The notes beneath the pieces are model-generated. The model saw only the letters and a list, made by a program, of their open reading frames with translations. It made no database searches and was not told the origin of the DNA. From Bradyrhizobium betae (GTDB lineage Bacteria > Pseudomonadota > Alphaproteobacteria > Rhizobiales > Xanthobacteraceae), in contig NZ_MZXW01000031.1 of assembly GCF_004123905.1 (NCBI RefSeq), positions 1 through 53,018 on the forward strand: 53,018 nt of DNA, in the 5' to 3' direction. The position numbers were made by a program, and so were the translations under genes. Shown in pieces: positions 32,726 through 40,174 of the stretch (the stretch's first letter is position 1; each line of letters opens with the position of its first letter).

Positions 32726-33139
32726 CTACGACTGGAACGACCCCGAACGGGTGAGGAGACCTGATATCGCCTCCACCAATTCCGCGGGCGCAAAAGGCTT
32801 AGCCAAGAGGAGGCTTTGCGGCACGCCATTGGCGGCCCAGCGATGCGCGCTGTCGCCTGACACGTAAAGGATCACGCAACTTGGATCGTTCGCCCGCGCG
32901 ATACGGGCGAGTTCCCACCCGTCCATCCTGGCGCGGCCTAGATTGATGTCGGTGACGAGCGCTCGCGGCAGGGGATCTCCGTTGAGCAGATCGGTGGCCT
33001 CTTCGCCGGAAGCGGCGCTTACGACACCGTAACCCGCCTCGACCAGCGTCTCTTCTAGCATCTCACGAAGGAGATCTTCATCTTCGACCAGAAGGATTGT
33101 CGATCGTTCTGAAGCGTCTTGGGAGTTGCTTAGGTGCAT
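32726..33139 (-). CDS. Single-domain response regulator upstream of the RsbQ-like gene
   Basis: A 137-residue receiver with a short N-terminal extension: ILLVEDEDLL, phosphoacceptor in ALVTDINLG (D64) and lysine in LAKPFAPAE (K114). It lies 84 bases upstream of the hydrolase on the same strand and is the natural target of the PAS kinase. It belongs to the same receiver subfamily as 21930 and 51685. Confidence 0.85.
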   Translation of the reverse strand: MHLSNSQDASERSTILLVEDEDLLREMLEETLVEAGYGVVSAASGEEATDLLNGDPLPRALVTDINLGRARMDGWELARIARANDPSCVILYVSGDSAHRWAANGVPQSLLLAKPFAPAELVEAISGLLTRSGSFQS

Positions 33140-33439
33140 CTCGCATCTTTCATCAAAATGGCACCAGCAAGTCCAAGTGCAAACCGTGTCACCTGTCCTA
33201 ACGTAGCAAAGGGCGAAGCGTTCACTTTAGGGCCGGCCAGACCAAGCGCGGAAAGGGCCCACGGCACAGGTAGACGAGCCCGAGCCTCCGCATTCTCAGA
33301 CCCGGCTAACCGGCAGGATCAGCCCGCGGTCCGAAGGATCCGTGTCGGCAGCCGGAGTCGTCCCGGCCTAACGCTCCGTCGACCGGCCACGCCCGGGGAC
33401 GGCTTCCAAGGGAGCGCGAACGCCGCAAGGACGAGCCAG

Positions 33440-33600
33440 ATGTCTGACGTGACCTACTATGTCGCTCTCCGTTCGTTTTCTCCGACGACGGCGTGGCCGC
33501 CGGGGAGGCAACGGAGTGCTTCAGCGCCAACGCCGCCGTCATGCGGGCCGAGGCGATGTCCCGCAAGGCCGGGCACGCCGGCGCAGTCGTTCCGCGGATC
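33440..33600 (+). pseudogene. 'MSDVTYYVAL' family, frameshifted copy
   Basis: The start reads MSDVTYYVAL; one base is then lost (GCTCT before CCG), and the family continues in another frame: PFVFSDDGVAAGEATECFSAN, AAVMRAEAMSRKAGHAG. Homology breaks near 33600 before the DVPDDLSAL end. Sixty bases upstream also match the flank of the copy at 20303, including CCGGGGACGGC. Confidence 0.65.
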
Positions 33601-33610
33601 CGGTGGCGAC

Positions 33611-33880
33611 CTACTTGCCCTTGAGGGACAGGCTGATCCGGGTGACGACGTCGTCCCAGGCGTGCTCTTCTTCGGCGGGATAGTTGATCAGCACGCAATG
33701 GACTAGCTGCGCCGAGAAGTTGCAGCGGTCGTACCAGACCTTGTCGCCCTTGTAGCTGGAAACCGCGAAGAAGCGCGGTGTCACGCGCTTGTACTGGACA
33801 TCCTGGCGCGTGTAGTTTCGCAGCCCGAGGTCCAGACTCTTCCGGGCCGTCGACTGCTTGACGACGTCCCCGTGCCGTTC
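33611..33880 (-). pseudogene. C-terminal fragment of a hypothetical protein
   Basis: The minus-strand frame reads YTRQDVQYKRVTPRFFAVSS, YKGDKVWYDRCNFS, VHCVLINYPAEEEHAWDDVV to a stop at 33611. This resembles the end of a larger Bradyrhizobium protein of unknown function; upstream of about 33880 the sequence is no longer coding-like. I take it as a truncated gene. Confidence 0.5.
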
Positions 33881-34270
33881 GAGCTGATTGCGGATGGCCG
33901 TGCGAATGGGGATGGCTAATAGATGGCATATGGAGGGGTGATGCAGGACTTTAAGAGGCAAAGGAGCTGGCGCCGATCGCGCTCGGTAAGCTCAGCTTGG
34001 GTGCGGACTGCGTGCCTGATGCGCGGCACCCGGTTTCGGCACCGGAGCGCGAAGCTGAGGAGCCTCCGGATCGATGCCGAAACTACCGGGGTCGCCACTA
34101 AGGAGAGGCTATGATTGATCGAGCAGACCGTCGCGGCTCCGTCTTACCGCGACCCCCTCGAACTCGACCTACATCCCCGAAAGCACCGTGAATCGCTCGA
34201 TTCTGAAGTACCTAGCGGCGCAAATTTATGCGACACGGGACTGGCCGGATCGCAACACCTCGAAGTCCCG
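33881..34270. other. No confident gene
   Basis: An AAGGAGAGG followed by ATG at about 34111 opens only 26 codons (MIDRADRRG...). A further short plus-strand frame before the exonuclease copy at 34271 is also unconvincing. Confidence 0.4.
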
Positions 34271-34533
34271 ATGCTGCAAACTCCGATGGATCTGACTGCA
34301 ATGGCCGAGGCTTTGAGCCGGTCGGCCGACTACCGGGTGCTGCGGCGCCTCGTGCCGCGGGCCGCCTGCCAGCCGACGATCGGGCAGGATTGCAGGACCG
34401 GGATCCTGCTGGATACCGAGACGACGGGTCTCGACTACGCCAAAGACGAGATCATCGAGCTCGGGATGGTCAAGTTCGACTACACGCCGGACGGGCGGAT
34501 CGTCGGCGTCAGAGACACGTTCTCCGCTCTAGA
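34271..34533 (+). pseudogene. DEDDh 3'-5' exonuclease, copy 2, truncated
   Basis: It starts MLQTPMDLTAMAEALSRSAD and carries RTGILLDTETTGLD and IIELGMVKFDYTPDGRI as in copy 1, then breaks off after RDTFSA at about 34528. From there the DNA is the reverse of the GlsB gene, whose stop is at 34529. Exonuclease motifs II and III are absent. The open frame reads on, but only as antisense. Confidence 0.8.
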
Positions 34534-34792
34534 TAGCGCGGCGGCTTCTGCCGGCCACCAGTCCGTAGACGAACAGCACGATGATGGCGCCGACGACGGC
34601 TCCGATCAGCCCTGCGCCTTCCCCAGGTCGGTACCAGCCAAGAGCCTGGCCAAGGTAGGTCGCCACGAATGCCCCCACGATTCCGAGGATCGTGGTCAGG
34701 ATGAAACCGGACGGCTCGTTGTCACCGGGCATGATAAACCTCGCAATCACGCCTGCGACAAAGCCGATGATGACCGTCCAAATTATGCCCAT
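34529..34792 (-). CDS. GlsB/YeaQ/YmgE family membrane protein
   Basis: The 87-residue protein has three hydrophobic segments: IIWTVIIGFVAGVIARFI, ILTTILGIVGAFVATYLG and GLIGAVVGAIIVLFVYGLV. This is the transglycosylase-associated-protein (GlsB/YeaQ) family, linked to envelope stress. GGGAGGAAAA precedes the ATG. It is the last gene of the DUF3618 operon. Confidence 0.9.
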   Translation of the reverse strand: MGIIWTVIIGFVAGVIARFIMPGDNEPSGFILTTILGIVGAFVATYLGQALGWYRPGEGAGLIGAVVGAIIVLFVYGLVAGRSRRAI

Positions 34793-34818
34793 GTCTTTTC
34801 CTCCCGCGGTGCGTTGGT

Positions 34819-35280
34819 TTACCCCACCGCCGAAGCGGGAAGACGGCCATCGGGCGTATATCTGTCCACGGCAGCCGGCAGCTCGCGGGACAATCGGTCG
34901 AGAATCTCCCGCTGCGACAGCCCGGTCTGCTGCTCCAGTTTCTGCAGGACGTCCGGACCAATGGCCTGCTGGAGTTCGGGCGGGGTGACCTCCCGGTTCG
35001 GTCCCTGATTGATCCAGGACTGCGCGGCATCGCCGTGACCGTTTTGCTTGAAGTGCTCGAGCAACTCGCCGATTCCGCCATTGAGCAGCGAGCCCACGCC
35101 ACCGCCGCCCATCAAGCCCCCAAGATTGCCGAGCATACCGCTGAGAGAATCCTTGCCACCGCTCCCCTGTTGACCGGCGGTAGCGTTGCGGAACATGTCC
35201 GCCAACTTGTCGCGATTTTGGTAGCCCGCAATCGCGAGCATGCCCAAAAGGGCAGTCATCGATGGCATTCCGCGGCTCAT
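34819..35280 (-). CDS. DUF937/YidB-like protein
   Basis: The 153-residue protein has the YidB pattern: a glycine-rich middle (MLGNLGGLMGGGGVG), GIGELLEHFKQNGHGDAAQSW and a tail with VLQKLEQQTGLSQREILDRL. YidB-type proteins are soluble and stress-linked. CAGGAG precedes the ATG at 35280. Confidence 0.85.
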   Translation of the reverse strand: MSRGMPSMTALLGMLAIAGYQNRDKLADMFRNATAGQQGSGGKDSLSGMLGNLGGLMGGGGVGSLLNGGIGELLEHFKQNGHGDAAQSWINQGPNREVTPPELQQAIGPDVLQKLEQQTGLSQREILDRLSRELPAAVDRYTPDGRLPASAVG

Positions 35281-35347
35281 AGTTCGACTCCTGATTTCCA
35301 ACGGGAATAGTAGTGCGCAAGAAGTCGGCCTCATGGGCCGCCGACCC

Positions 35348-36079
35348 TCACAATTGCTTGGCCTTTTCCTTGGCGGCCCGAGTGGCATCCGTTCCCACCT
35401 GCTTTACCCGATCGACTGCCTCAGCTCCCATGTCGCTCGCCTCGGCCACGAGCGTATCGGCAGCTTCGCGCAGCGCATTAGACACGGCGGATCCGCGCCT
35501 GCCCAGATCATCCTTCACTTCGTCGCTGACCCCGCCGATGTAGTCGTCTTCTAGCTGAGACGTTCGAAAGGAGCTCGCAAGTGCTGCGCCGATCGCCAAG
35601 CCAACGGCGCCAATGACCAGGGGCTGTCTCTCCATGAGATCGCCGAGTGAAGACTGAGCTTTCGCCAAAGTGTCTTCTGTTGGTAGAGGATTGCCCATCT
35701 TAGCGAACTGTTCGCGAGCGTAGGCTACGCCTTCGTCGAAACGGTCGCGGACGCTGTCCGCCGCATCAGACATCGAGCCGGCTGCAGTTTCGGCAGCAGC
35801 GTGTATCGTCCCGCGTGCGCCGCTTCCTTCATGATCCATCTCCGGGGCGGTCGGAGGCGCTGCGGTCCGCTGCAAGCCCGACGCTGTAGCCCGCAGATTG
35901 TTCGCACCGCTGTCGACGACGTCTGATGCGACGTTGGCGGCGGATCGCGCAGCACCCTTCAACTTCTCGTCACCGACCAGCAGCCAGAGGGCTCCGCCCC
36001 CGATTAGCGCGGCGGAAAGCGGGTTCTCTCGGGCTGCAGCAAGGAGGTTATCAAAAAAGCCGGTTTGCGGGCCGCTCAT
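35348..36079 (-). CDS. Helical protein with membrane-associated segments
   Basis: The 243-residue protein has a short hydrophobic stretch near residue 25 (AALIGGGALWLLVG) and another near 155 (LVIGAVGLAIGAALASS), separated by long Ala/Asp/Glu helices. This is like the nutrient-deprivation-induced or DUF883/ElaB-type proteins in alphaproteobacterial envelope operons. Its start overlaps the stop of the holin-like gene by four bases (ATGA). Confidence 0.75.
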   Translation of the reverse strand: MSGPQTGFFDNLLAAARENPLSAALIGGGALWLLVGDEKLKGAARSAANVASDVVDSGANNLRATASGLQRTAAPPTAPEMDHEGSGARGTIHAAAETAAGSMSDAADSVRDRFDEGVAYAREQFAKMGNPLPTEDTLAKAQSSLGDLMERQPLVIGAVGLAIGAALASSFRTSQLEDDYIGGVSDEVKDDLGRRGSAVSNALREAADTLVAEASDMGAEAVDRVKQVGTDATRAAKEKAKQL

Positions 36080-36492
36080 CGCACCATTCCCTTCACAGTG
36101 TCTTTGTCCTTTTCAAGCTGCCTTATGGTCTCCTGCGGTGTCAGGCTGCGCGCGTCCAGCCGCTTGATGCCCACGGCAAACAGAGCGCCCGATATCGCAG
36201 CGGCGACAATCGCGGAAGTCAGGTAGGCCAATGTTGGCGACCACCCGGCGCTGATCAACGCGGATGACAAGGCGAACAACGCCATGACTATGGCGGGGAT
36301 GACAAGGACTGCGCCCCCGGCCAAAAGTCCAAATGCTTTGCCGAGCCTTTGCGCCTTTTCGCCAAGTTCGGCCTTCGCAAGGTCGACCTCATTCTGGAAA
36401 AGCTTCGCCACCTGAGCCATTGCATCGCCGACAAGGCCCGAAATGTTGCGAAGATCGCTTTTCCCCGTTTCGATATCGTGTTCGATGCTCAT
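36076..36492 (-). CDS. Phage-holin-like (DUF1469 type) membrane protein
   Basis: A 138-residue protein with an amphipathic N-terminus (QVAKLFQNEVDLAKAELGEK) and two membrane helices (about 55-80 and 88-110). This is the Phage_holin_3_6/YqjE type, common in stress-induced envelope operons rather than phages. It overlaps both neighbours by four bases. Confidence 0.8.
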   Translation of the reverse strand: MSIEHDIETGKSDLRNISGLVGDAMAQVAKLFQNEVDLAKAELGEKAQRLGKAFGLLAGGAVLVIPAIVMALFALSSALISAGWSPTLAYLTSAIVAAAISGALFAVGIKRLDARSLTPQETIRQLEKDKDTVKGMVR

Positions 36493-37148
36493 GATGCGCT
36501 ACCGTCCCCCGAAGGTGGCTTCTGCTGCTGTCCGGTAGTTGATCCCGTAGACGTCTGGCTACCGAAGTCCTTGCTCGCATAGGCGGCTCGGCCCCCGGAT
36601 GAGCCAGCTTCCGCCGCTGTCGCCGAGCCCGTCCGCTGCGCGGTCGAAGAGCCTCCTGACGCCTTCAGAAAGCGTACGGCGGCGAACCCAGCCAAGACAG
36701 ACAGGCCGAGAAATGCCGCGGGTTGTCGCTTCGCAAAATCGGTCGCACCGTCGACGAGGTCGCGAAAGCTGCCGTCGCGAACCTTTGCGGCCGCGTCTTC
36801 CACATAGTCGGCGGCTGAATTTATGCCGCGTGCGGCAAATGGCACGTCAGTTTCGAATGCGCCGGCGGCCTGGCGGAAGTTGCCGGCCAGGCGCTCGATG
36901 AAATCGGCGCCGGTCTGCTGCTGTTCTCGTGCCCGTTCTTGGATCTGGTCGACGGTGCCGCTGGCGACGTTCTTGGCTGCATCGGTGGCTTCGCTGAACT
37001 TGTCACGTGCCATGTCCGCCGATGCCTGCAGGGCCTCTCCGGCGCGCTGCTTCATCTCGGCCCCTGCATCGCCGATCTGATCCTTCAGACCGATGGAGGA
37101 GTTACCTTGGTTGAAGTTGGTTGGCTTGATCACGTCTGAATCGCTCAT
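36489..37148 (-). CDS. Alanine-rich helical protein
   Basis: From ATG 37148 the 219-residue protein has a helical N-half (QIGDAGAEMKQRAGEALQAS, DKFSEATDAAKNVASGTVDQ) and a short hydrophobic part at about 165 (AAFLGLSVLAGFAAVRFL). The first half resembles LEA/CsbD-like stress proteins; I cannot name the family. GAGAGA precedes the ATG. Confidence 0.7.
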   Translation of the reverse strand: MSDSDVIKPTNFNQGNSSIGLKDQIGDAGAEMKQRAGEALQASADMARDKFSEATDAAKNVASGTVDQIQERAREQQQTGADFIERLAGNFRQAAGAFETDVPFAARGINSAADYVEDAAAKVRDGSFRDLVDGATDFAKRQPAAFLGLSVLAGFAAVRFLKASGGSSTAQRTGSATAAEAGSSGGRAAYASKDFGSQTSTGSTTGQQQKPPSGDGSAS

Positions 37149-37158
37149 GTTATGTCTC

Positions 37159-38121
37159 TCAGGTGCTCGAATTTCGGGAGGGGCTGAACGCCGCGTCGAC
37201 AACTTCTGTGGCCGCTTCCTTGAGGTTGTCGGCCAGATTCCGGGTCATACGGCTCGCGTGCCGCCCGAGATCGGCTTCACTCACGCTTCTTGTCGCGGCA
37301 TCGGCGGCGGACAACGTCGCATCCTTGGCCGCCTCGAAACCGGATTGAGCCGCTTCGCCTGCAGCCCGCTTCAGGCTGTCGCTGGCCGAGCCCGCCGTCC
37401 GGTCTTCGAACTTCGTTTCCGGAAGGGCCGCCGCGATTATTGCGCCGATGGCGATGCCGAGTCCTCCGATCAACGCGGCATTGTCACCGATGATCTGACG
37501 CGCTTGTTCTGGAGCGGCGTTCGCCGAATCCTTGATGGCGTCCATCCCTCTGGTGATGTTGTCACCGATCGCCCCTGCGGCCTCCGTTGCTCGAGCCTTC
37601 AGGTCGTCGGCCGATGTCTTGGCCGCATCCATCGCATCGTTGACCGCACCAGCGGCCTGCCCTTGGGACTCGGAGAGTTTCGCCTGGGCCCCACTTCTCG
37701 CTTCCTGCACTCTCTCGGCAGTTTGATCGATAAACCGACTGGCTCCATCCATCACGGGTGACACCGCGCCAGCAGCCTGATCGCGCACGCTCTTGGAGGT
37801 AAGAGCGAGGCCTGCAGCGATCATGAGAAGCGGTAGGGGCACCCCTCGCGCCAATCGCAGCAGCGGTACAGCCACTGCGGTACCCGCGGCGACCGCGCGC
37901 ATCGGGTTATCCATCACCTGCTGTTTGAGCCCTTTGACCCAGCCTTGTGCTTTGTCGCTCACATAGTCCGACACTTCCGATTTGACGTGCCGAGGCGTGA
38001 CCATGTGCCGCAGATCCCGCGTCGTGTCGGATATCCCCTGCTTCAGACGGTCGACCGTGGCCGCCAACTCCACCCGGTTACGCTCGGACTCGCGTCGTAG
38101 CTCCTCCACCGATCGTGTCAT
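37159..38121 (-). CDS. DUF3618-domain protein
   Basis: The N-terminal 55 residues (MTRSVEELRRESERNRVE, LAATVDRLKQGISDT) are the DUF3618 domain; two hydrophobic stretches follow (residues about 80-120, and GGLGIAIGAIIAAALP near 230), with long alanine-rich helices between. It is the first gene of a six-gene minus-strand operon to 34529. The ATG at 38121 is preferred because AAGAGG then lies six bases upstream. The EcfG-type promoter is at 38165. Confidence 0.85.
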   Translation of the reverse strand: MTRSVEELRRESERNRVELAATVDRLKQGISDTTRDLRHMVTPRHVKSEVSDYVSDKAQGWVKGLKQQVMDNPMRAVAAGTAVAVPLLRLARGVPLPLLMIAAGLALTSKSVRDQAAGAVSPVMDGASRFIDQTAERVQEARSGAQAKLSESQGQAAGAVNDAMDAAKTSADDLKARATEAAGAIGDNITRGMDAIKDSANAAPEQARQIIGDNAALIGGLGIAIGAIIAAALPETKFEDRTAGSASDSLKRAAGEAAQSGFEAAKDATLSAADAATRSVSEADLGRHASRMTRNLADNLKEAATEVVDAAFSPSRNSST

Positions 38122-38164
38122 GTTCATCCTCTTGGGCTTATTTTTTGTTTCTGCTTCGAGGACG

Positions 38165-38189
38165 AACTCGCCTTTGGTTGGATCGTTCC
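38165..38189 (-). promoter_or_regulatory. EcfG-type promoter for the DUF3618 operon
   Basis: GGAAC, 17 bases, GTT on the minus strand, 44 bases before the start at 38121. Confidence 0.7.
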
Positions 38190-38429
38190 TAGTTGCTCGT
38201 CCAGCGCTCTCGCATCAAGAACGCTCGAAAACACAACGGAGGACAATAACGCGGGGGTTTCCAAATCTTGCTGAGCGAGGATGCCGCTGCCGTGAACTCG
38301 CCGCTGCGTTGAAGCAAACCGGAATTACTCGATTGCACACTCCCATCTGGCCGCTGCGTTGGCGCTGTCTCGCGACCTGGACTAGGCGCGCGTGTTCAAG
38401 GCGAGCCTCGGCGGGGCGACCAACATGCT

Positions 38430-38564
38430 TCGGAGGGTGCGATGGACTGCGGCTCCCTGGTGGCGGCGGCCGATCGCGCGCTCTACGCCGCCAAGGACAG
38501 CGGTCGCGATCAGCTCGTCATGTCGGGACAGGTGGCCGCCTGGGCCGGCGCCACGAGCGCCTGA
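38430..38564 (+). pseudogene. GGDEF-domain C-terminal remnant
   Basis: One frame reads LVAAADRALYAAKDSGRDQL and a short tail to a stop at 38562-38564. That is the end of a diguanylate-cyclase (GGDEF) domain. The catalytic GGDEF residues and everything upstream are missing. Confidence 0.7.
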
Positions 38565-38640
38565 GCCAGCCTCCGTCATTGCGGGCGACCGACGAGGAAC
38601 TCATTCTCCGCGGTGCAATTGAATTTCGCGGAGGAACTCG

Positions 38641-39060
38641 ATGGCCAAGATCCCGAAGTCGGATACCCCGCCTGTATATAACGGCGGATGGAGTCTGGCG
38701 GCAGCGCTGGGCCTTCTCACCGTAGCGTTCATATGGGATCGCCTTGCCCTGGCCGACAACAACGTGGACCCGCCGCGCGACAAAGACGAAGCATTTCCTG
38801 AGAAGGGGGAGGACGATCGGGACACCTCCGCCGCCGCAGTCGCGGCGGAAGGCAAGGAGCGCGGCCGGCTCGCTTCCGCGCCCTCCGAGATTCCGGCGCG
38901 CGGGTGGAGGGACATCCTGCTGCGGGTCTACGGCAACATCTCCGAGCACCGCGTCCTCGCCCTCGCCGCCGGCATGACCTATTACAGCCTACTCGCCATC
39001 TTTCCGGCGCTGGCGGCACTCGTCGCGGTCTACGGCCTCTTCTCGGATCCTTCAATTTGA
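38641..39060 (+). pseudogene. YihY/BrkB-type membrane protein, truncated
   Basis: The N-terminal part begins MAKIPKSDTPPVYNGGW, has one membrane helix and a charged linker, then enters the YihY domain at WRDILLRVYGNISEHRVLAL, AAGMTYYSLLAIFPALAALV, and stops after YGLFSDPS. About 200 residues of the usual domain are lost. The break coincides with a GGATCC at 39045-39050, beyond which the DNA belongs to a reversed oxidoreductase fragment. A weak EcfG-like element (GGAAC at 38596, then ATT) lies upstream. Confidence 0.8.
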
Positions 39061-39448
39061 CGTCTGCTGCAGGCGGCACAGGCAATTGCGCCGCAGCCGT
39101 CGCAAGTTCGCCGTAGCTCAGATGCTTCGAGCCTGATGCATCGAACACGACGCCATCCTCGGCTCGGCAAGCCGCTGGGTCGATATTCCAGCGCTTTGCG
39201 GCTGCCGCGATCAGCAGATTACGACCCACTGCCCCTGCCTGACGTAGTGGTGTCCAGAAGGCACGGATAGAGGCGGAACCACCTGTGTTTTGAATACCTA
39301 TGATCGAGCTGACGTAAAGCGCATGATTTGGCGGCGCATGCTGAACCTGAATCTGGTCAAGCTTCACTTCCAGTTCTTCAGCGAGAAGTATCGAGAGCGA
39401 CGTGTAAACGCCCTGTCCCATCTCGACCATCGGAATAACCAGGGTCAC
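39045..39448 (-). pseudogene. Molybdopterin oxidoreductase (IorB-like) internal fragment
   Basis: The frame reads TLVIPMVEMGQGVYTSLSIL, EELEVKLDQIQVQHAPPNH, GSASIRAFWTPLRQAGA and AAAKRWNIDPAACRAEDGVV. It ends at KLKDP, exactly where the YihY fragment stops. This is a piece of about 130 residues of a xanthine-dehydrogenase-type large subunit (isoquinoline 1-oxidoreductase beta-like, normally over 700 residues). Confidence 0.8.
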
Positions 39449-39515
39449 GGCGCCGGTCGGGAAGATGTGTCGCGTGCTCGCTTTTTAGCCCGTCGAGCTG
39501 ACAGGAGGCGCGGGG

Positions 39516-39680
39516 CTACTTCTTCAGCAGTATCCCCATCGCTCTTGCCATTCGCCTCACCGATCCGGCGTGACGGCCCAGTTCGGCTGCTATCTTTGAT
39601 ACGCCAGCTCCTGCCCGGGCCAGCTTGAACAACTGCTGGACCTCGCGCTCGGCCCATTGCTTTGGCTTCGGTGCTTTCAT
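39516..39680 (-). CDS. 54-aa helix-turn-helix-like protein
   Basis: The product starts MKAPKPKQWAEREVQQLFKL then has ARAGAGVSKIAAELGRHAGS and VRRMARAMGILLKK. The 'VSKIAAELGRHAGSVRRMA' part is a good helix-turn-helix, like SANT/GcrA-type or resolvase-tail DNA-binding units. The start has no strong ribosome binding site, but the whole frame is coding-like. It lies among gene fragments and may be a surviving small regulator. Confidence 0.6.
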   Translation of the reverse strand: MKAPKPKQWAEREVQQLFKLARAGAGVSKIAAELGRHAGSVRRMARAMGILLKK

Positions 39681-40174
39681 GGTGCGGCGCTCAAAACCTG
39701 CCGACTAGCTTAACCAATGCGCCTGGTTGCCAGCACTTGGGAAATTTACGGGTGGTGCCTGCCCACCACGAGGCTCAGCGGTACGGTGGCCGTGGCGCTC
39801 GCGAGATGGGCGTGCGCGGCGTCCCGATTATTGCGCGAACTCTATTGGGGATCGGATCGGCGCACGGATAGTTGGCGTCGTGAGTGTAGGTAGGTCCGTT
39901 ATCAAGGGTGGATCAGACCTGCCGTATGCGAGCGCCGGAGCGCCGCTTTTGACCCGGAGCAGAAGTCGCAGACCAAGACGGTCCGAACCCTGACCGGACA
40001 CCAGCCTACGAATCCGGGGATCAGAGTTCGAATCTCTTGGGCGCGCCACTGCATCGTTCGACGGGTCACATCAGCTGGTAGATGCAGCATACGTATCCTG
40101 CGATGACGGTGACAGGTTTGGGCATTGCGGACACCTCACCAGTAAGCGTCCGAGCCGTAGGCTAATAGGGCCTT
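39681..40174. other. No protein gene; contains a tRNA fragment
   Basis: I see no coding sequence. The segment 39900-39990 resembles a dispersed Bradyrhizobium intergenic sequence (GGAGCGCCGCTTTTGACC). The decayed tRNA-Arg end is at 40006-40048. Confidence 0.5.
40006..40048 (+). tRNA. Decayed 3' part of tRNA-Arg(ACG)
   Basis: The string runs CTACGAATCCGG, a variable loop, a T-arm around GTTCGAATC, and GGGCGCGCCA at the end. An intact alphaproteobacterial tRNA-Arg(ACG) reads almost the same over this stretch. The 5' half and D-arm are absent, one base is missing on each side of the T-arm, and the bases 5' of the anticodon loop carry a 7-base disruption. It is a remnant, as often left by element integration at tRNA genes. 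Confidence 0.6.

Noticed and set aside
36076..36492. Prophage, suggested by the holin-like protein
   Set aside because: No other phage genes; this holin-like type is common in bacterial stress operons.
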